In this document: positions 9,122 to 16,829 of the stretch, piece after piece | How the letters are laid out: each line of letters begins with the position of its first letter | Numbering within the stretch: position 1 is the stretch's first letter | NCBI GenBank assembly: GCA_938002015.1 | Contig: CALLAU010000076.1 | Location: 1-63,990 of the forward strand | Source: an uncultured Bdellovibrionales bacterium | GTDB taxonomy: Bacteria > Bdellovibrionota > Bdellovibrionia > Bdellovibrionales > UBA1609 | DNA length: 63,990 bases | Direction: 5' to 3' | Position numbers and translations under genes: made by a program | The notes under the pieces: model-generated | What the model was told of the DNA's origin: nothing | The model's database searches: none | What the model saw: only the letters and a program-made list of their open reading frames with translations

Positions 9122-9898
9122 ATGTTAAAAATGGATCAGCTTTATTGGCCTTTATCAGTTTTAAGTCGTTCAATTCACTACAAAAATCTAACAGGAGCTA
9201 GTCAGCATGTGGGTTTAAGCCAGCCACAACTTTCAAGAATAATTAAACAATTAGAAGAAGAAATAGGCATAAGTCTTCTTGATAGAACATCTCCCAGGCA
9301 CTCTTCGTGGACCCCTGAAGCTAGAAAACTTGCAGAGATTTTTGCAAACTCAGAAAGAGCTTTGTCTTCAACTCTTCAAGAGTTTCAAGAAGATTCTGAA
9401 CAAAAAGAAATTCGTATTGGCTGTTTAGAAGGCTTGTCACTTTTAGCTGAAGAGTATGCTAGTAAGGTTTTTAAAGGTACAAAGGTGGTACGTGTATTTT
9501 TAAATATTTATGACCTGAATCAACTTGAATCAAAATTTCTTTCAACAGACTTAGATATTATTTTTTCATCAAGGTCTCCAGGAACTAAAAAATACGATTA
9601 TGTTAAGAGTCTTGGCTTTCAAGTTTTTGAAAAGAAAATTGAGAAAAACTCAGGGCTAAATATTGTTAGTCCTTATGAATATGGACAGCTTTTAAGAAAA
9701 GAAAAAAGTAAGAAAGTAAAAGAAGAGAGGCTGCTTATTTCTAACTCTTTACAGATTAGAAAATCATATACCAAACGCTTTGGTGGTGAGGCTTCTTTTC
9801 CAAGTGCTGTAAAAAAAGGAGATGTGCCAAGGTCTGCTGTTATGGTGGTTGCTTTAGGTCAAGAGTATCTCTCTAAGAAACTTTGGGACCTTTTATAA
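9122..9898 (+). CDS. LysR-family transcriptional regulator (short)
   Basis: 258 residues. The N-terminal winged helix-turn-helix is clear: YKNLTGASQHVGLSQPQLSRIIKQLEEEIG, cited here in part as GLSQPQLSRIIKQLEEEIG, then LLDRTSPR. The effector-binding part is shorter than the usual ~220 residues and lacks the normal second half. An alternative start at 9131 (MDQLYW) is equally possible; neither has a clear ribosome binding site. It is divergent from the phospholipase D gene, with 102 bp between them, so it may regulate that gene (inference from LysR habit). Confidence 0.8.
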   Translation: MLKMDQLYWPLSVLSRSIHYKNLTGASQHVGLSQPQLSRIIKQLEEEIGISLLDRTSPRHSSWTPEARKLAEIFANSERALSSTLQEFQEDSEQKEIRIGCLEGLSLLAEEYASKVFKGTKVVRVFLNIYDLNQLESKFLSTDLDIIFSSRSPGTKKYDYVKSLGFQVFEKKIEKNSGLNIVSPYEYGQLLRKEKSKKVKEERLLISNSLQIRKSYTKRFGGEASFPSAVKKGDVPRSAVMVVALGQEYLSKKLWDLL

Positions 9899-9902
9899 AG
9901 TT

Positions 9903-9936
9903 AAAAAAAAAGCCTAAAGTTTGTTTACTTTAAGCT
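9903..9936 (-). terminator. Intrinsic terminator of the L,D-transpeptidase gene
   Basis: Minus strand: AGCTTAAAGT pairs with ACTTTAGGCT (one mismatch) around a short loop, followed by nine T residues. It lies about 50 bp past the stop codon of the gene at 9985-10623. Confidence 0.75.
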
Positions 9937-9984
9937 CCTTAAAACTATTAATAATAGTATATGTATTTATGTTTTTTGTTATAT

Positions 9985-10623
9985 TTAGAACCAAGCACTT
10001 CTTGTATGGTAAGCGCTTAATCTAACGGTGTGAGCTGAGCCTGTATTATCAATCACAGCTCTTGCAATATAGTTAATAATTTTTGCGTTATTGTCATGTA
10101 CTCTTAGGCAGCCGTGAGACTCAGGAGCTCCAGTAACTTTATAAACACCGCCTTTATCTCCATGAAAGCCTATTCCAACATCTTTGCCGTTACTTAAGAA
10201 AACAGAAAAGTATCTAAGGTTAGAAGAGGGTCTTCCTGGTCTAGGGTTAGATTTATAACCTCTGTTATGAAGCCTATACTCTTGATACCCCCAGCCTGGT
10301 GCAGGAGCTAAAGTAGCGTTTCTAAACTCAGGAGTTCTTCCTCCCCAGCTATAACGAGTTGATCCAGGTGAAGTAGGAAGTACAGCAAAAGGAGCCATTT
10401 CTCCGTTAATATAAATCGCTACTCTAAAGCAGTAAGCACTTGAGCATGCCTCCGGCCTTACAGCCTTTACATCGTAAACCTCATAATAAACACTTCTTAT
10501 AGAATCATAATCAATTTCTGATTCTGCAGGAAATGGAATGACTTCAGACCATGTTGTCCATGATTGAGCAAAGCTTGTTATTGAAAATAAAGAAATAATA
10601 AATAGAAACGAAACAGCCTTCAT
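9985..10623 (-). CDS. Secreted L,D-transpeptidase (YkuD fold)
   Basis: 212 residues with a signal peptide (MKAVSFLFIISLFSITSFAQS). The YkuD catalytic signature is complete: GIGFHGDKGGVYKVTG then ESHGCLRVHD, with the nucleophile cysteine in SHGCLR and the conserved histidine in FHG. L,D-transpeptidases form 3-3 cross-links in peptidoglycan or attach proteins or amino acids to it, in the periplasm. The region before it is W/P/G-rich and has no LysM-type domain. It is a single-gene unit with its own terminator. A role in prey or own cell wall remodelling is plausible but not shown. Confidence 0.9.
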   Translation of the reverse strand: MKAVSFLFIISLFSITSFAQSWTTWSEVIPFPAESEIDYDSIRSVYYEVYDVKAVRPEACSSAYCFRVAIYINGEMAPFAVLPTSPGSTRYSWGGRTPEFRNATLAPAPGWGYQEYRLHNRGYKSNPRPGRPSSNLRYFSVFLSNGKDVGIGFHGDKGGVYKVTGAPESHGCLRVHDNNAKIINYIARAVIDNTGSAHTVRLSAYHTRSAWF

Positions 10624-10790
10624 AAATCCCCCTAGGTGTTATGCTATATGTGGGGAGTACCAGTTTGGCACTAGGGGTGTAAATTTAATTATTCTAAAGA
10701 GAATAAATTACAAACATATAAAGCCAAAGCTGTATTTAAAGCCTGTTTTTTAAACACACAAGCTGGTTTAAAGAAGTTTTTATTAGAGAC

Positions 10791-11573
10791 TTAAAGTTTT
10801 AGAAAGTCTATAAACTCAACAAAACCATCGCCACCTTCTTGTGTTGTTATAAAAGTGGGAGGGGTTTTAATTTTATTTAAATATTTTTTAATATTAGCCA
10901 CGCCTATAGAATATCTAAAGACCTCAAAGTTTGGAGCATCATTAGGACTGTCTCCAACAAAAACAGATTTTTCAAAAACCTCTTCCATAGACTCTGTGAG
11001 TTGTTCTGTAATGTACCTTTTAATCATGGATACTTTATCATAATCACCAAACCATCCATTAACATGAATAGAGCTGATTTTTGCATGAGCTCCATGCTTT
11101 TTAAATACGTCTACAATTTGATCGACCTTTTCATCACTTAGTGCAGGAATGTCTTCACAGTGATCAATAGCTAAGTCCATAAGTCTTGTAAACTGATCGG
11201 AAGCAAGGGCTGATCCAGCTACTTTTTTTAAAACCTCTTCTTCAACTTGCTTTAATTTTTGTTGGTTTATCCGTCTCTCTTCTTCAGAATTAAAAAAAAC
11301 ACGCTTTAAGGTACGTTCTTTAAAATAAAAGTAAAAACCGCCGTTTTCGCCAATAACAGCTTCCACTGGCCAAAATCTTACGATCATTTCACACCAGCCA
11401 GCAGGCCTTCCTGTTACAGGAATGACTTTTATTCCAGCATTCTTTAATTTCCAAAGTGCTTCATAAGCGTTTGGAAGAAGCTTTCCATTAAGAGTTAGAG
11501 TGTCATCTATGTCAGTAAAGACATATTTAAGGTTAATCTTATTTAAATTTTCAGCACTTAGGTCTTGAGACAT
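10791..11573 (-). CDS. HAD-superfamily IIB phosphatase
   Basis: 260-residue cytoplasmic hydrolase. Motif I is FTDIDDTLT (nucleophile and acid/base aspartates), motif II is PVTGRP, motif III includes the lysine of YDKVSMIKRY and motif IV is VFVGDSPNDAPNF. The cap between motifs II and III is the alpha/beta C2 type of the Cof, mannosyl-3-phosphoglycerate and sucrose phosphatase group. The GENGG and NGW segments near the cap resemble the mannosyl-3-phosphoglycerate or trehalose phosphatase branch, but the substrate is not certain. I start it at the ATG at 11573 because GGAG (11581-11584) lies 7 bp upstream; the ATG at 11588 has no ribosome binding site. Confidence 0.85.
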   Translation of the reverse strand: MSQDLSAENLNKINLKYVFTDIDDTLTLNGKLLPNAYEALWKLKNAGIKVIPVTGRPAGWCEMIVRFWPVEAVIGENGGFYFYFKERTLKRVFFNSEEERRINQQKLKQVEEEVLKKVAGSALASDQFTRLMDLAIDHCEDIPALSDEKVDQIVDVFKKHGAHAKISSIHVNGWFGDYDKVSMIKRYITEQLTESMEEVFEKSVFVGDSPNDAPNFEVFRYSIGVANIKKYLNKIKTPPTFITTQEGGDGFVEFIDFLKL

Positions 11574-11694
11574 TTTGCCGCTCCGCATCTTTTAGAATAT
11601 TTTTAGATTCTATTCAATAACTATGAAATAGCAACATATTATATAATACGAAAAAAAGTATATCGTATTTTAAAGAAAGCGGGAATTTTAATAA

Positions 11695-14427
11695 ATGGCA
11701 AAAACGGCTCAAGGCAAAGTATTAGTGATAGTGGAGTCCCCAACTAAGGCAAGAACAATTAGAAAGTTTCTTGGGCCTGAGTATGTTGTAGAATCATGTA
11801 TGGGGCATGTGAGAGATCTTCCAAAGTCTGCAAAAGAAATTCCTGAAAAATATAAGAAACAAAAATGGTCTCGCCTTGGTGTTAACGTTGATGGAGACTT
11901 TGAGGCCATTTATCTTGTTCCAAAAACAAAGACTAAAGTTGTCACGCAATTAAAAGGACTTTTAAAACAAGCTGATGAGCTTATTCTCGCAACCGATGAA
12001 GATAGAGAGGGAGAGAGTATTAGCTGGCACTTACTTGAAGTTTTAAAACCCAAAGTTCCAACAAAGAGAATGGTGTTTCATGAGATCACAAAAACTGCGA
12101 TCAAAGAAGCTTTAGAAGACACAAGAGAAATTAATTTTGATATGGTAAGAGCTCAGGAAGCTAGGCGTATTTTAGATAGGCTTGTTGGTTTTACTATCTC
12201 TCCACTTATTTGGAAGAAAGTAGCTTATGGGCTTTCAGCAGGCAGAGTTCAGTCTGTTGCTGTTAAAGTGATTGCACAACGAGAGCATGAAAGAATTAAA
12301 TTTGTAAAAACTGATTATCAATCTATTGCTGCAACTGCTGAGAAAGAGAAGAAAAGCTTTGATGTTAAATTGCTTGAGTGGGATGGAAAAAGAATTGCCA
12401 CAGGGAAAGATTTTGATGAAAACAAAGGTGGTCTAAAAGAAGAGAAGAAAAACCTTCTTCACCTAAGAGAAGCCCAAACAACAAAAATGCTAGATGATTT
12501 ATCTGGGAAAGATTTAAAAGTTGTTTCTGTTGAAAAAAAGCCTGTTTCAAGAAAGCCAGCAGCTCCGTTTATAACTTCTACTCTTCAACAGGAAGCCAGT
12601 AGAAAACTTGGAATGTCATCTCGTGAAACTATGCAGGTTGCTCAAAAACTTTATGAGCAAGGTATGATCACTTATATGAGAACAGACTCAACTTTTTTAT
12701 CTAAACAAGCAATCGAGGCTGCTCGTGATGCTATTAAAAGTTTATATGGAAAGGACTATCTTCCAGAGTCTCCAAGAGACTATGCAAAGAAAAAAGTTAA
12801 AGGAGCTCAAGAGGCCCATGAAGCTATACGTCCAGCAGGAACTGAGTTTGTTAAACCAGAAGATACAAAATTAAAAAGTGCTCAACTTTCTTTATATGAA
12901 CTTATATGGAAGAGAACTGTTGCGTCTCAAATGGTAAATGCGCAACAAGAACAGATGAGTGTTAAGTTTGAAGCTTCAAAAGGGCTTTTTTCAGCAAATG
13001 GATTATCACTTGTTTTTCCTGGCTTTTTTAAGGCTTACGTTGAAGGTTCTGATGACCCTGATCAAGCATTATCAAATAAAGAGGTTCACCTTCCAAAACT
13101 TAAAGTAGATGATGCATTAAAGGCTTTTGATTATAGAGCTAATGATCATGAGACAAAGCCGCCAGCAAGATATACAGAAGCAAGTCTGATTCAAAAGCTA
13201 GAAAAAGAAGGCATAGGCCGCCCGTCAACGTATGCTTCTATTATGGGAACAATCCAAGATAGAGGATATGTAAAAAAAGTAGGGACCTCGCTTCAACCAA
13301 CTTTTACAGCGCTAATTGTTACAAAACTTTTAGAAAACCACTTACCTGATTACGTGGATCTTGGTTTTACTTCAGCAATGGAGGACTCTTTAGATGATAT
13401 TGCTCAAGGTGATAAAAAATGGACTGATTATTTAAAAAAGGTTTACTCAGGTGAAGAGGGCCTTAGAGCGCAAGTAGATAAAAAAGAAGACGAGATTGAT
13501 AGTGAAACATCGCGCTCTATTCAGTTAAAAGACTTAGGAGACTTAAGTTTTAGAGTGGGTAGATACGGTGCTTATGTATGTAAAGAACATGAAGGTGCTG
13601 AAGTGTGTGCATCTCTTCCTGAAAGTCACGCCCCTGCAGATGTAAGTACGGAGCTTATTGATAAACTCATAGATCAAAAAATAAATGGAACAGATGCTTT
13701 AGGTAAAGATCCTGAAACAGGCCTTCCTGTTTATATTTTAAATGGAAGGTATGGCCCTTATGCTCAACTTGGAGAAATTGATGCTGAAAAAGAAGGTGAA
13801 AAACCTAAAAGGGCATCAATCCCTCCTACTATTGATCCAGAGAGTATTACTTTAGAGAAAGCGTTATCACTTTTATCACTTCCAAAACTTTTAGGAACAC
13901 ACCCTGATAGTGGAGAAGAAATAAAAGCAGGTCTTGGAAGATTTGGTCCTTTTGTTGTCTATAATAAAGATTTTAGATCTATTCCTAAAGACATGGATCT
14001 TTTTACTATTACTTTAGAACAAGCTTTAGAGCTTCTTGCGCGACCTAAGCGTGGAAGAGGAAGAGCTGCTCCAATTAAAGAACTTGGAAAGCACCCAGTT
14101 TTAGGTGAGCCAGTAGAAGTTTTTAATGGTAAGTTTGGCCCTTATTTTAAATGCGGACCTGTTAATGTTTCACTTCCAGAAGATATGGAGCCAGAAAAAG
14201 CCACTTTAGAACTTGCTATACAGCTTTTTGAACCAAAGATTGATGAAGCTAAAAAGAAAATGAAGAAGAAAACTTCTAAAGCAGGTGCAACAAAAAAGAA
14301 AGCTAAGAAAAAAGCGAGTAAAAAGAAAGTAGCTAAGAAAAAATCTTCTAAAAAGAAAACAGCCGTGACAAAAACCCCGGCTGCGAAGAAAAAGAAAGTA
14401 ATCAGGCGAGCTGCGAAAACTTCTTAA
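11695..14427 (+). CDS. topA: DNA topoisomerase I (type IA)
   Basis: 910 residues. Relaxes negative supercoils in the cytoplasm. TOPRIM motifs are VLVIVESPTKA at the start and ATDEDREGE near residue 100; the catalytic tyrosine is Y327 in GMITYMRTDS; LSAGRVQSVA and GIGRPSTYASI are further type IA signatures. The C-terminal part holds several copies of a repeat with the pattern G-x-x-P-x-[GT]-x-x-[VI]-x3-x(1,2)-G-[RKF]-[YF]-G-P-[YF] (e.g. NGRYGPYAQLG, GLGRFGPFVV, NGKFGPYFKCG) instead of the four-cysteine zinc ribbons of E. coli TopA. A lysine-rich tail of about 50 residues (KKKASKKKVAKKKSSKKK) resembles basic tails that bind DNA. The 3' end overlaps the stop of the convergent next gene by 3-4 bp. 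Confidence 0.96.
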   Translation: MAKTAQGKVLVIVESPTKARTIRKFLGPEYVVESCMGHVRDLPKSAKEIPEKYKKQKWSRLGVNVDGDFEAIYLVPKTKTKVVTQLKGLLKQADELILATDEDREGESISWHLLEVLKPKVPTKRMVFHEITKTAIKEALEDTREINFDMVRAQEARRILDRLVGFTISPLIWKKVAYGLSAGRVQSVAVKVIAQREHERIKFVKTDYQSIAATAEKEKKSFDVKLLEWDGKRIATGKDFDENKGGLKEEKKNLLHLREAQTTKMLDDLSGKDLKVVSVEKKPVSRKPAAPFITSTLQQEASRKLGMSSRETMQVAQKLYEQGMITYMRTDSTFLSKQAIEAARDAIKSLYGKDYLPESPRDYAKKKVKGAQEAHEAIRPAGTEFVKPEDTKLKSAQLSLYELIWKRTVASQMVNAQQEQMSVKFEASKGLFSANGLSLVFPGFFKAYVEGSDDPDQALSNKEVHLPKLKVDDALKAFDYRANDHETKPPARYTEASLIQKLEKEGIGRPSTYASIMGTIQDRGYVKKVGTSLQPTFTALIVTKLLENHLPDYVDLGFTSAMEDSLDDIAQGDKKWTDYLKKVYSGEEGLRAQVDKKEDEIDSETSRSIQLKDLGDLSFRVGRYGAYVCKEHEGAEVCASLPESHAPADVSTELIDKLIDQKINGTDALGKDPETGLPVYILNGRYGPYAQLGEIDAEKEGEKPKRASIPPTIDPESITLEKALSLLSLPKLLGTHPDSGEEIKAGLGRFGPFVVYNKDFRSIPKDMDLFTITLEQALELLARPKRGRGRAAPIKELGKHPVLGEPVEVFNGKFGPYFKCGPVNVSLPEDMEPEKATLELAIQLFEPKIDEAKKKMKKKTSKAGATKKKAKKKASKKKVAKKKSSKKKTAVTKTPAAKKKKVIRRAAKTS

Positions 14428-15281
14428 AAAAGAGTTCTCATTGCAGATCTATCTAAATTTACAGTAGGATTACTTATATCAAAGTAATCAACACCAAAGT
14501 GATAGGGAAGCTCTTCGCCATTAATTTGCATTCTAGCTAATTCATAAGTTCTATCAACATATGTCTTATACTCACCACTTTCGGTAAACCTGCATGCAGG
14601 TGAGCCATCCCAGTTACTTGCTATACTGCAACTAGGGTAAGCTCCGAGTATAACTGACTGAACTAGCTTATGGTTTCTAATTTGATCATTCATGGCATTT
14701 TCATCAGTAATCATTTCCACGACAACACTTGGAAGTTCTGGATCCATTTCTAATCTCTCATTAACTAGCTCTGTTTGATCTAAAAACTGCTCTATTAAGT
14801 TAATTTCTAATACATCGTTATCTTTTTTAACCATTTGATCTAAAAGAGCCATATTAATTTGTTTGTGACCTTCTGAAAAGCTATAAGTAACTCTTGCTAC
14901 GCGTCTTATAAAGTTACTTGATTGAAGCTCATTAATTCTTTTTTTGGTTGCGCTTGGTATTTTAATAACAAACGTTGCAAGTTCAAGAGCATGAGGGTCT
15001 AAGTCAAGCCCTTCACTAGTATTGCTAACTGCTATACCTATTAGTCTTTCTGCAGTAATTTTAACTCCAAAATTCTTATCTAAATTTTCCATATAAAGTC
15101 TTAGTAGTTTATAATAATTTTCTCCAACCTCTGAATCATGTAGAGGGTAATGGTTTATTTCAAAATTTGAAAACCTTTGAAAAAGATCAGCGCTTCTTTC
15201 TCTGTTTGTCATACTGTGAGCAAGGCAAGAAACTGAGAAAGTGGTTATAAATAGACTAAGTCCAATTACTTTTTTAAACAT
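14424..15281 (-). CDS. Exported protein of unknown function
   Basis: I do not recognise this 285-residue protein. The frame opens at 15383, but a GGAGG at 15288-15292, 6 bp before the ATG at 15281, fixes the start. From there it has a signal peptide (MFKKVIGLSLFITTFSVSCLAHS). SVSC could be a weak lipobox, but cleavage after LAHS by the general signal peptidase is as likely. The middle is helical and charged. The last third (SCSIASNWDGSPACRFTES) has three cysteines that may form disulphides. It converges on topA with overlapping stop codons. Confidence 0.65.
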   Translation of the reverse strand: MFKKVIGLSLFITTFSVSCLAHSMTNRERSADLFQRFSNFEINHYPLHDSEVGENYYKLLRLYMENLDKNFGVKITAERLIGIAVSNTSEGLDLDPHALELATFVIKIPSATKKRINELQSSNFIRRVARVTYSFSEGHKQINMALLDQMVKKDNDVLEINLIEQFLDQTELVNERLEMDPELPSVVVEMITDENAMNDQIRNHKLVQSVILGAYPSCSIASNWDGSPACRFTESGEYKTYVDRTYELARMQINGEELPYHFGVDYFDISNPTVNLDRSAMRTLF

Positions 15282-15497
15282 TAATATCCTCCAATTGTTA
15301 ATGTGATAATAAAGCAAAAGTTGCACCATGATCAGATCAGTATAATCAGTGCTACGAGTGTTTAAAAAATGAAACAGTGACAAAATTAGTCACTTTATCA
15401 CGACTTAAGAGCTGAATATCAGCATTAATGCTTAGTTTAAGTCTAGTGTCAGATTGTGTTTCATTGCTGGAAAAGTGCTTAAGAGTAAAATAACCTT

Positions 15498-16550
15498 GTG
15501 AGAAATTCTAAACTTATTTTTATTTTTTTAGCTTTTGTTTTACTAAACGCTTGTGGTGGTGGTAGTGGAGGCAGCAGTATTGCCCCTGAGTTTGTTAGTA
15601 AGTGGAATTTTCCAACTAATAATTATTCATTTACTCTTCCACTAGTTAACAATGGCAGCACCAATTATGATTTTGAGGTTGATTGGGGAGATGGAAGCCC
15701 TGTTCAGTCTGTTACATCTTTTGACGATGCTGATAAAACTCATGTTTATGCATTAAGTGGTGAGTATGAAATAACAATTACAGGTCTTTGTGAAGGGTTT
15801 CGAAACACAGGTGCTCATCAAGATGAGTTGATTGAAGTTGTGAGTTTAGGTGATTTAGGCTGGAAAAACTTTTTTAGAGCTTTTAGTGGTAATACAAACT
15901 TACTTTCTGTTAAGGGTGGTAAAACGAATGAGGTTTTTACTATGAGAGAAATGTTTGAAGGCTCTCCACTTGTTGAGCCTGATACAAGTACTTGGGACAC
16001 ATCTAGTGTTGAGAATATGGATAGCATGTTTGCCGGAGCGCTTTTAGCAAATCCAGATACATCTGACTGGGATGTTTCGAGTGTAACTACAATGAATGAA
16101 ATGTTTGCAGGAGCAGACATGGCAAACCCTGATGTGTCTAACTGGGATGTATCTAATGTTTTAAGTATGGGAAGTATGTTTGCAGGAGCAGACATAGCAA
16201 ACCCTGATGTGTCTGACTGGGATGTCTCTAATGTTACTACGATAGGTGCAATGTTTGAATCAACATCTGTGGCAAACCCTGACGTATCTAGTTGGGATGT
16301 ATCAAGTGTAACTTATATGTCAGCTGTATTTGAAGCTGCTCTTGCTGCAAATCCAGATGTTACAAACTGGAACATATCTATTGTTGAAAATATGAGTTAC
16401 ATGTTTAATGAAGCTGTTAGTTTTGATCGAGATTTAAGTGGTTGGATGACAGACTCAGTCACTTCGTGTTTTGAGTTTGCAGATGACACATCTCCTTCAT
16501 GGACGCTTGCTGAAAAACCAACTTTTAATAACTGTACTCCTGGTTATTAA
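15498..16550 (+). CDS. BspA-like (DUF285) repeat lipoprotein
   Basis: 350-residue surface lipoprotein. The GTG start at 15498 gives a signal peptide ending in the lipobox LLNACGGGSGG, so the cysteine is lipidated. Residues ~35-90 look like a PKD/Ig-type strand domain (DWGDGSPVQ, HVYALSGEYEITITG). Residues 160 onward are seven 25-residue repeats of the type NPDVSxWDVSxVxxMxxMFxGA, the DUF285 or Mycoplasma-lipoprotein repeat, a leucine-rich-repeat-like solenoid used in binding to surfaces or proteins. It ends FNNCTPGY with a cysteine near the terminus. It is preceded by a 117-bp AT-rich gap and is transcribed alone. Confidence 0.85.
   Translation: MRNSKLIFIFLAFVLLNACGGGSGGSSIAPEFVSKWNFPTNNYSFTLPLVNNGSTNYDFEVDWGDGSPVQSVTSFDDADKTHVYALSGEYEITITGLCEGFRNTGAHQDELIEVVSLGDLGWKNFFRAFSGNTNLLSVKGGKTNEVFTMREMFEGSPLVEPDTSTWDTSSVENMDSMFAGALLANPDTSDWDVSSVTTMNEMFAGADMANPDVSNWDVSNVLSMGSMFAGADIANPDVSDWDVSNVTTIGAMFESTSVANPDVSSWDVSSVTYMSAVFEAALAANPDVTNWNISIVENMSYMFNEAVSFDRDLSGWMTDSVTSCFEFADDTSPSWTLAEKPTFNNCTPGY
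15975..16499 (+). repeat. Seven tandem 75-bp coding repeats (DUF285 units)
   Basis: Each unit codes for 25 residues beginning [END]-[PR]-D-[TVL]-[ST]. Six are regular and the seventh (from 16425) is degenerate. Units 3 and 4 are close to identical in DNA over the segment around GCAGGAGCAGACAT, which points to recent duplication or homogenisation. Confidence 0.85.
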
Positions 16551-16738
16551 GGTTTTTATCTTCTAATATGTTATTTTCTTATTTAGGTTTATAAAGCCTT
16601 GAGTATGTTTTTTGGTAATTAAAATCTCTTTTTTAAACATGTAAAAACTGACTTTTGTCTAAATTCTGGTTTCAGAGGCTATATAAAGCCCATTAGTTAG
16701 GAAAGAGTCTCTTTTTTTATTCTATAAGCTTAGTTTTA

Positions 16739-16760
16739 AGACTGGGTCCAGTCTCTTTTT
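16739..16760 (+). terminator. Intrinsic terminator after the DUF285 lipoprotein gene
   Basis: AGACTGG pairs with CCAGTCT almost without a loop and is followed by CTTTTTCT. It lies 190 bp past the stop codon. A weaker hairpin (AAAGAG/CTCTTT then T run) is present near 16702-16718. The rest of 16551-16829 is AT-rich without a gene. Confidence 0.65.
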
Positions 16761-16829
16761 CTAGTCAATATACCGATAAAATTATGTTAATATACTTAAA
16801 GGTGCTAGGGAGCACTAAGAAAGGAAGCT

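Noticed and set aside
10665..10685. TGGCAC-like -24 element near the L,D-transpeptidase gene
   Set aside because: The plus-strand match has no GC at the right distance and no gene starts downstream on that strand.
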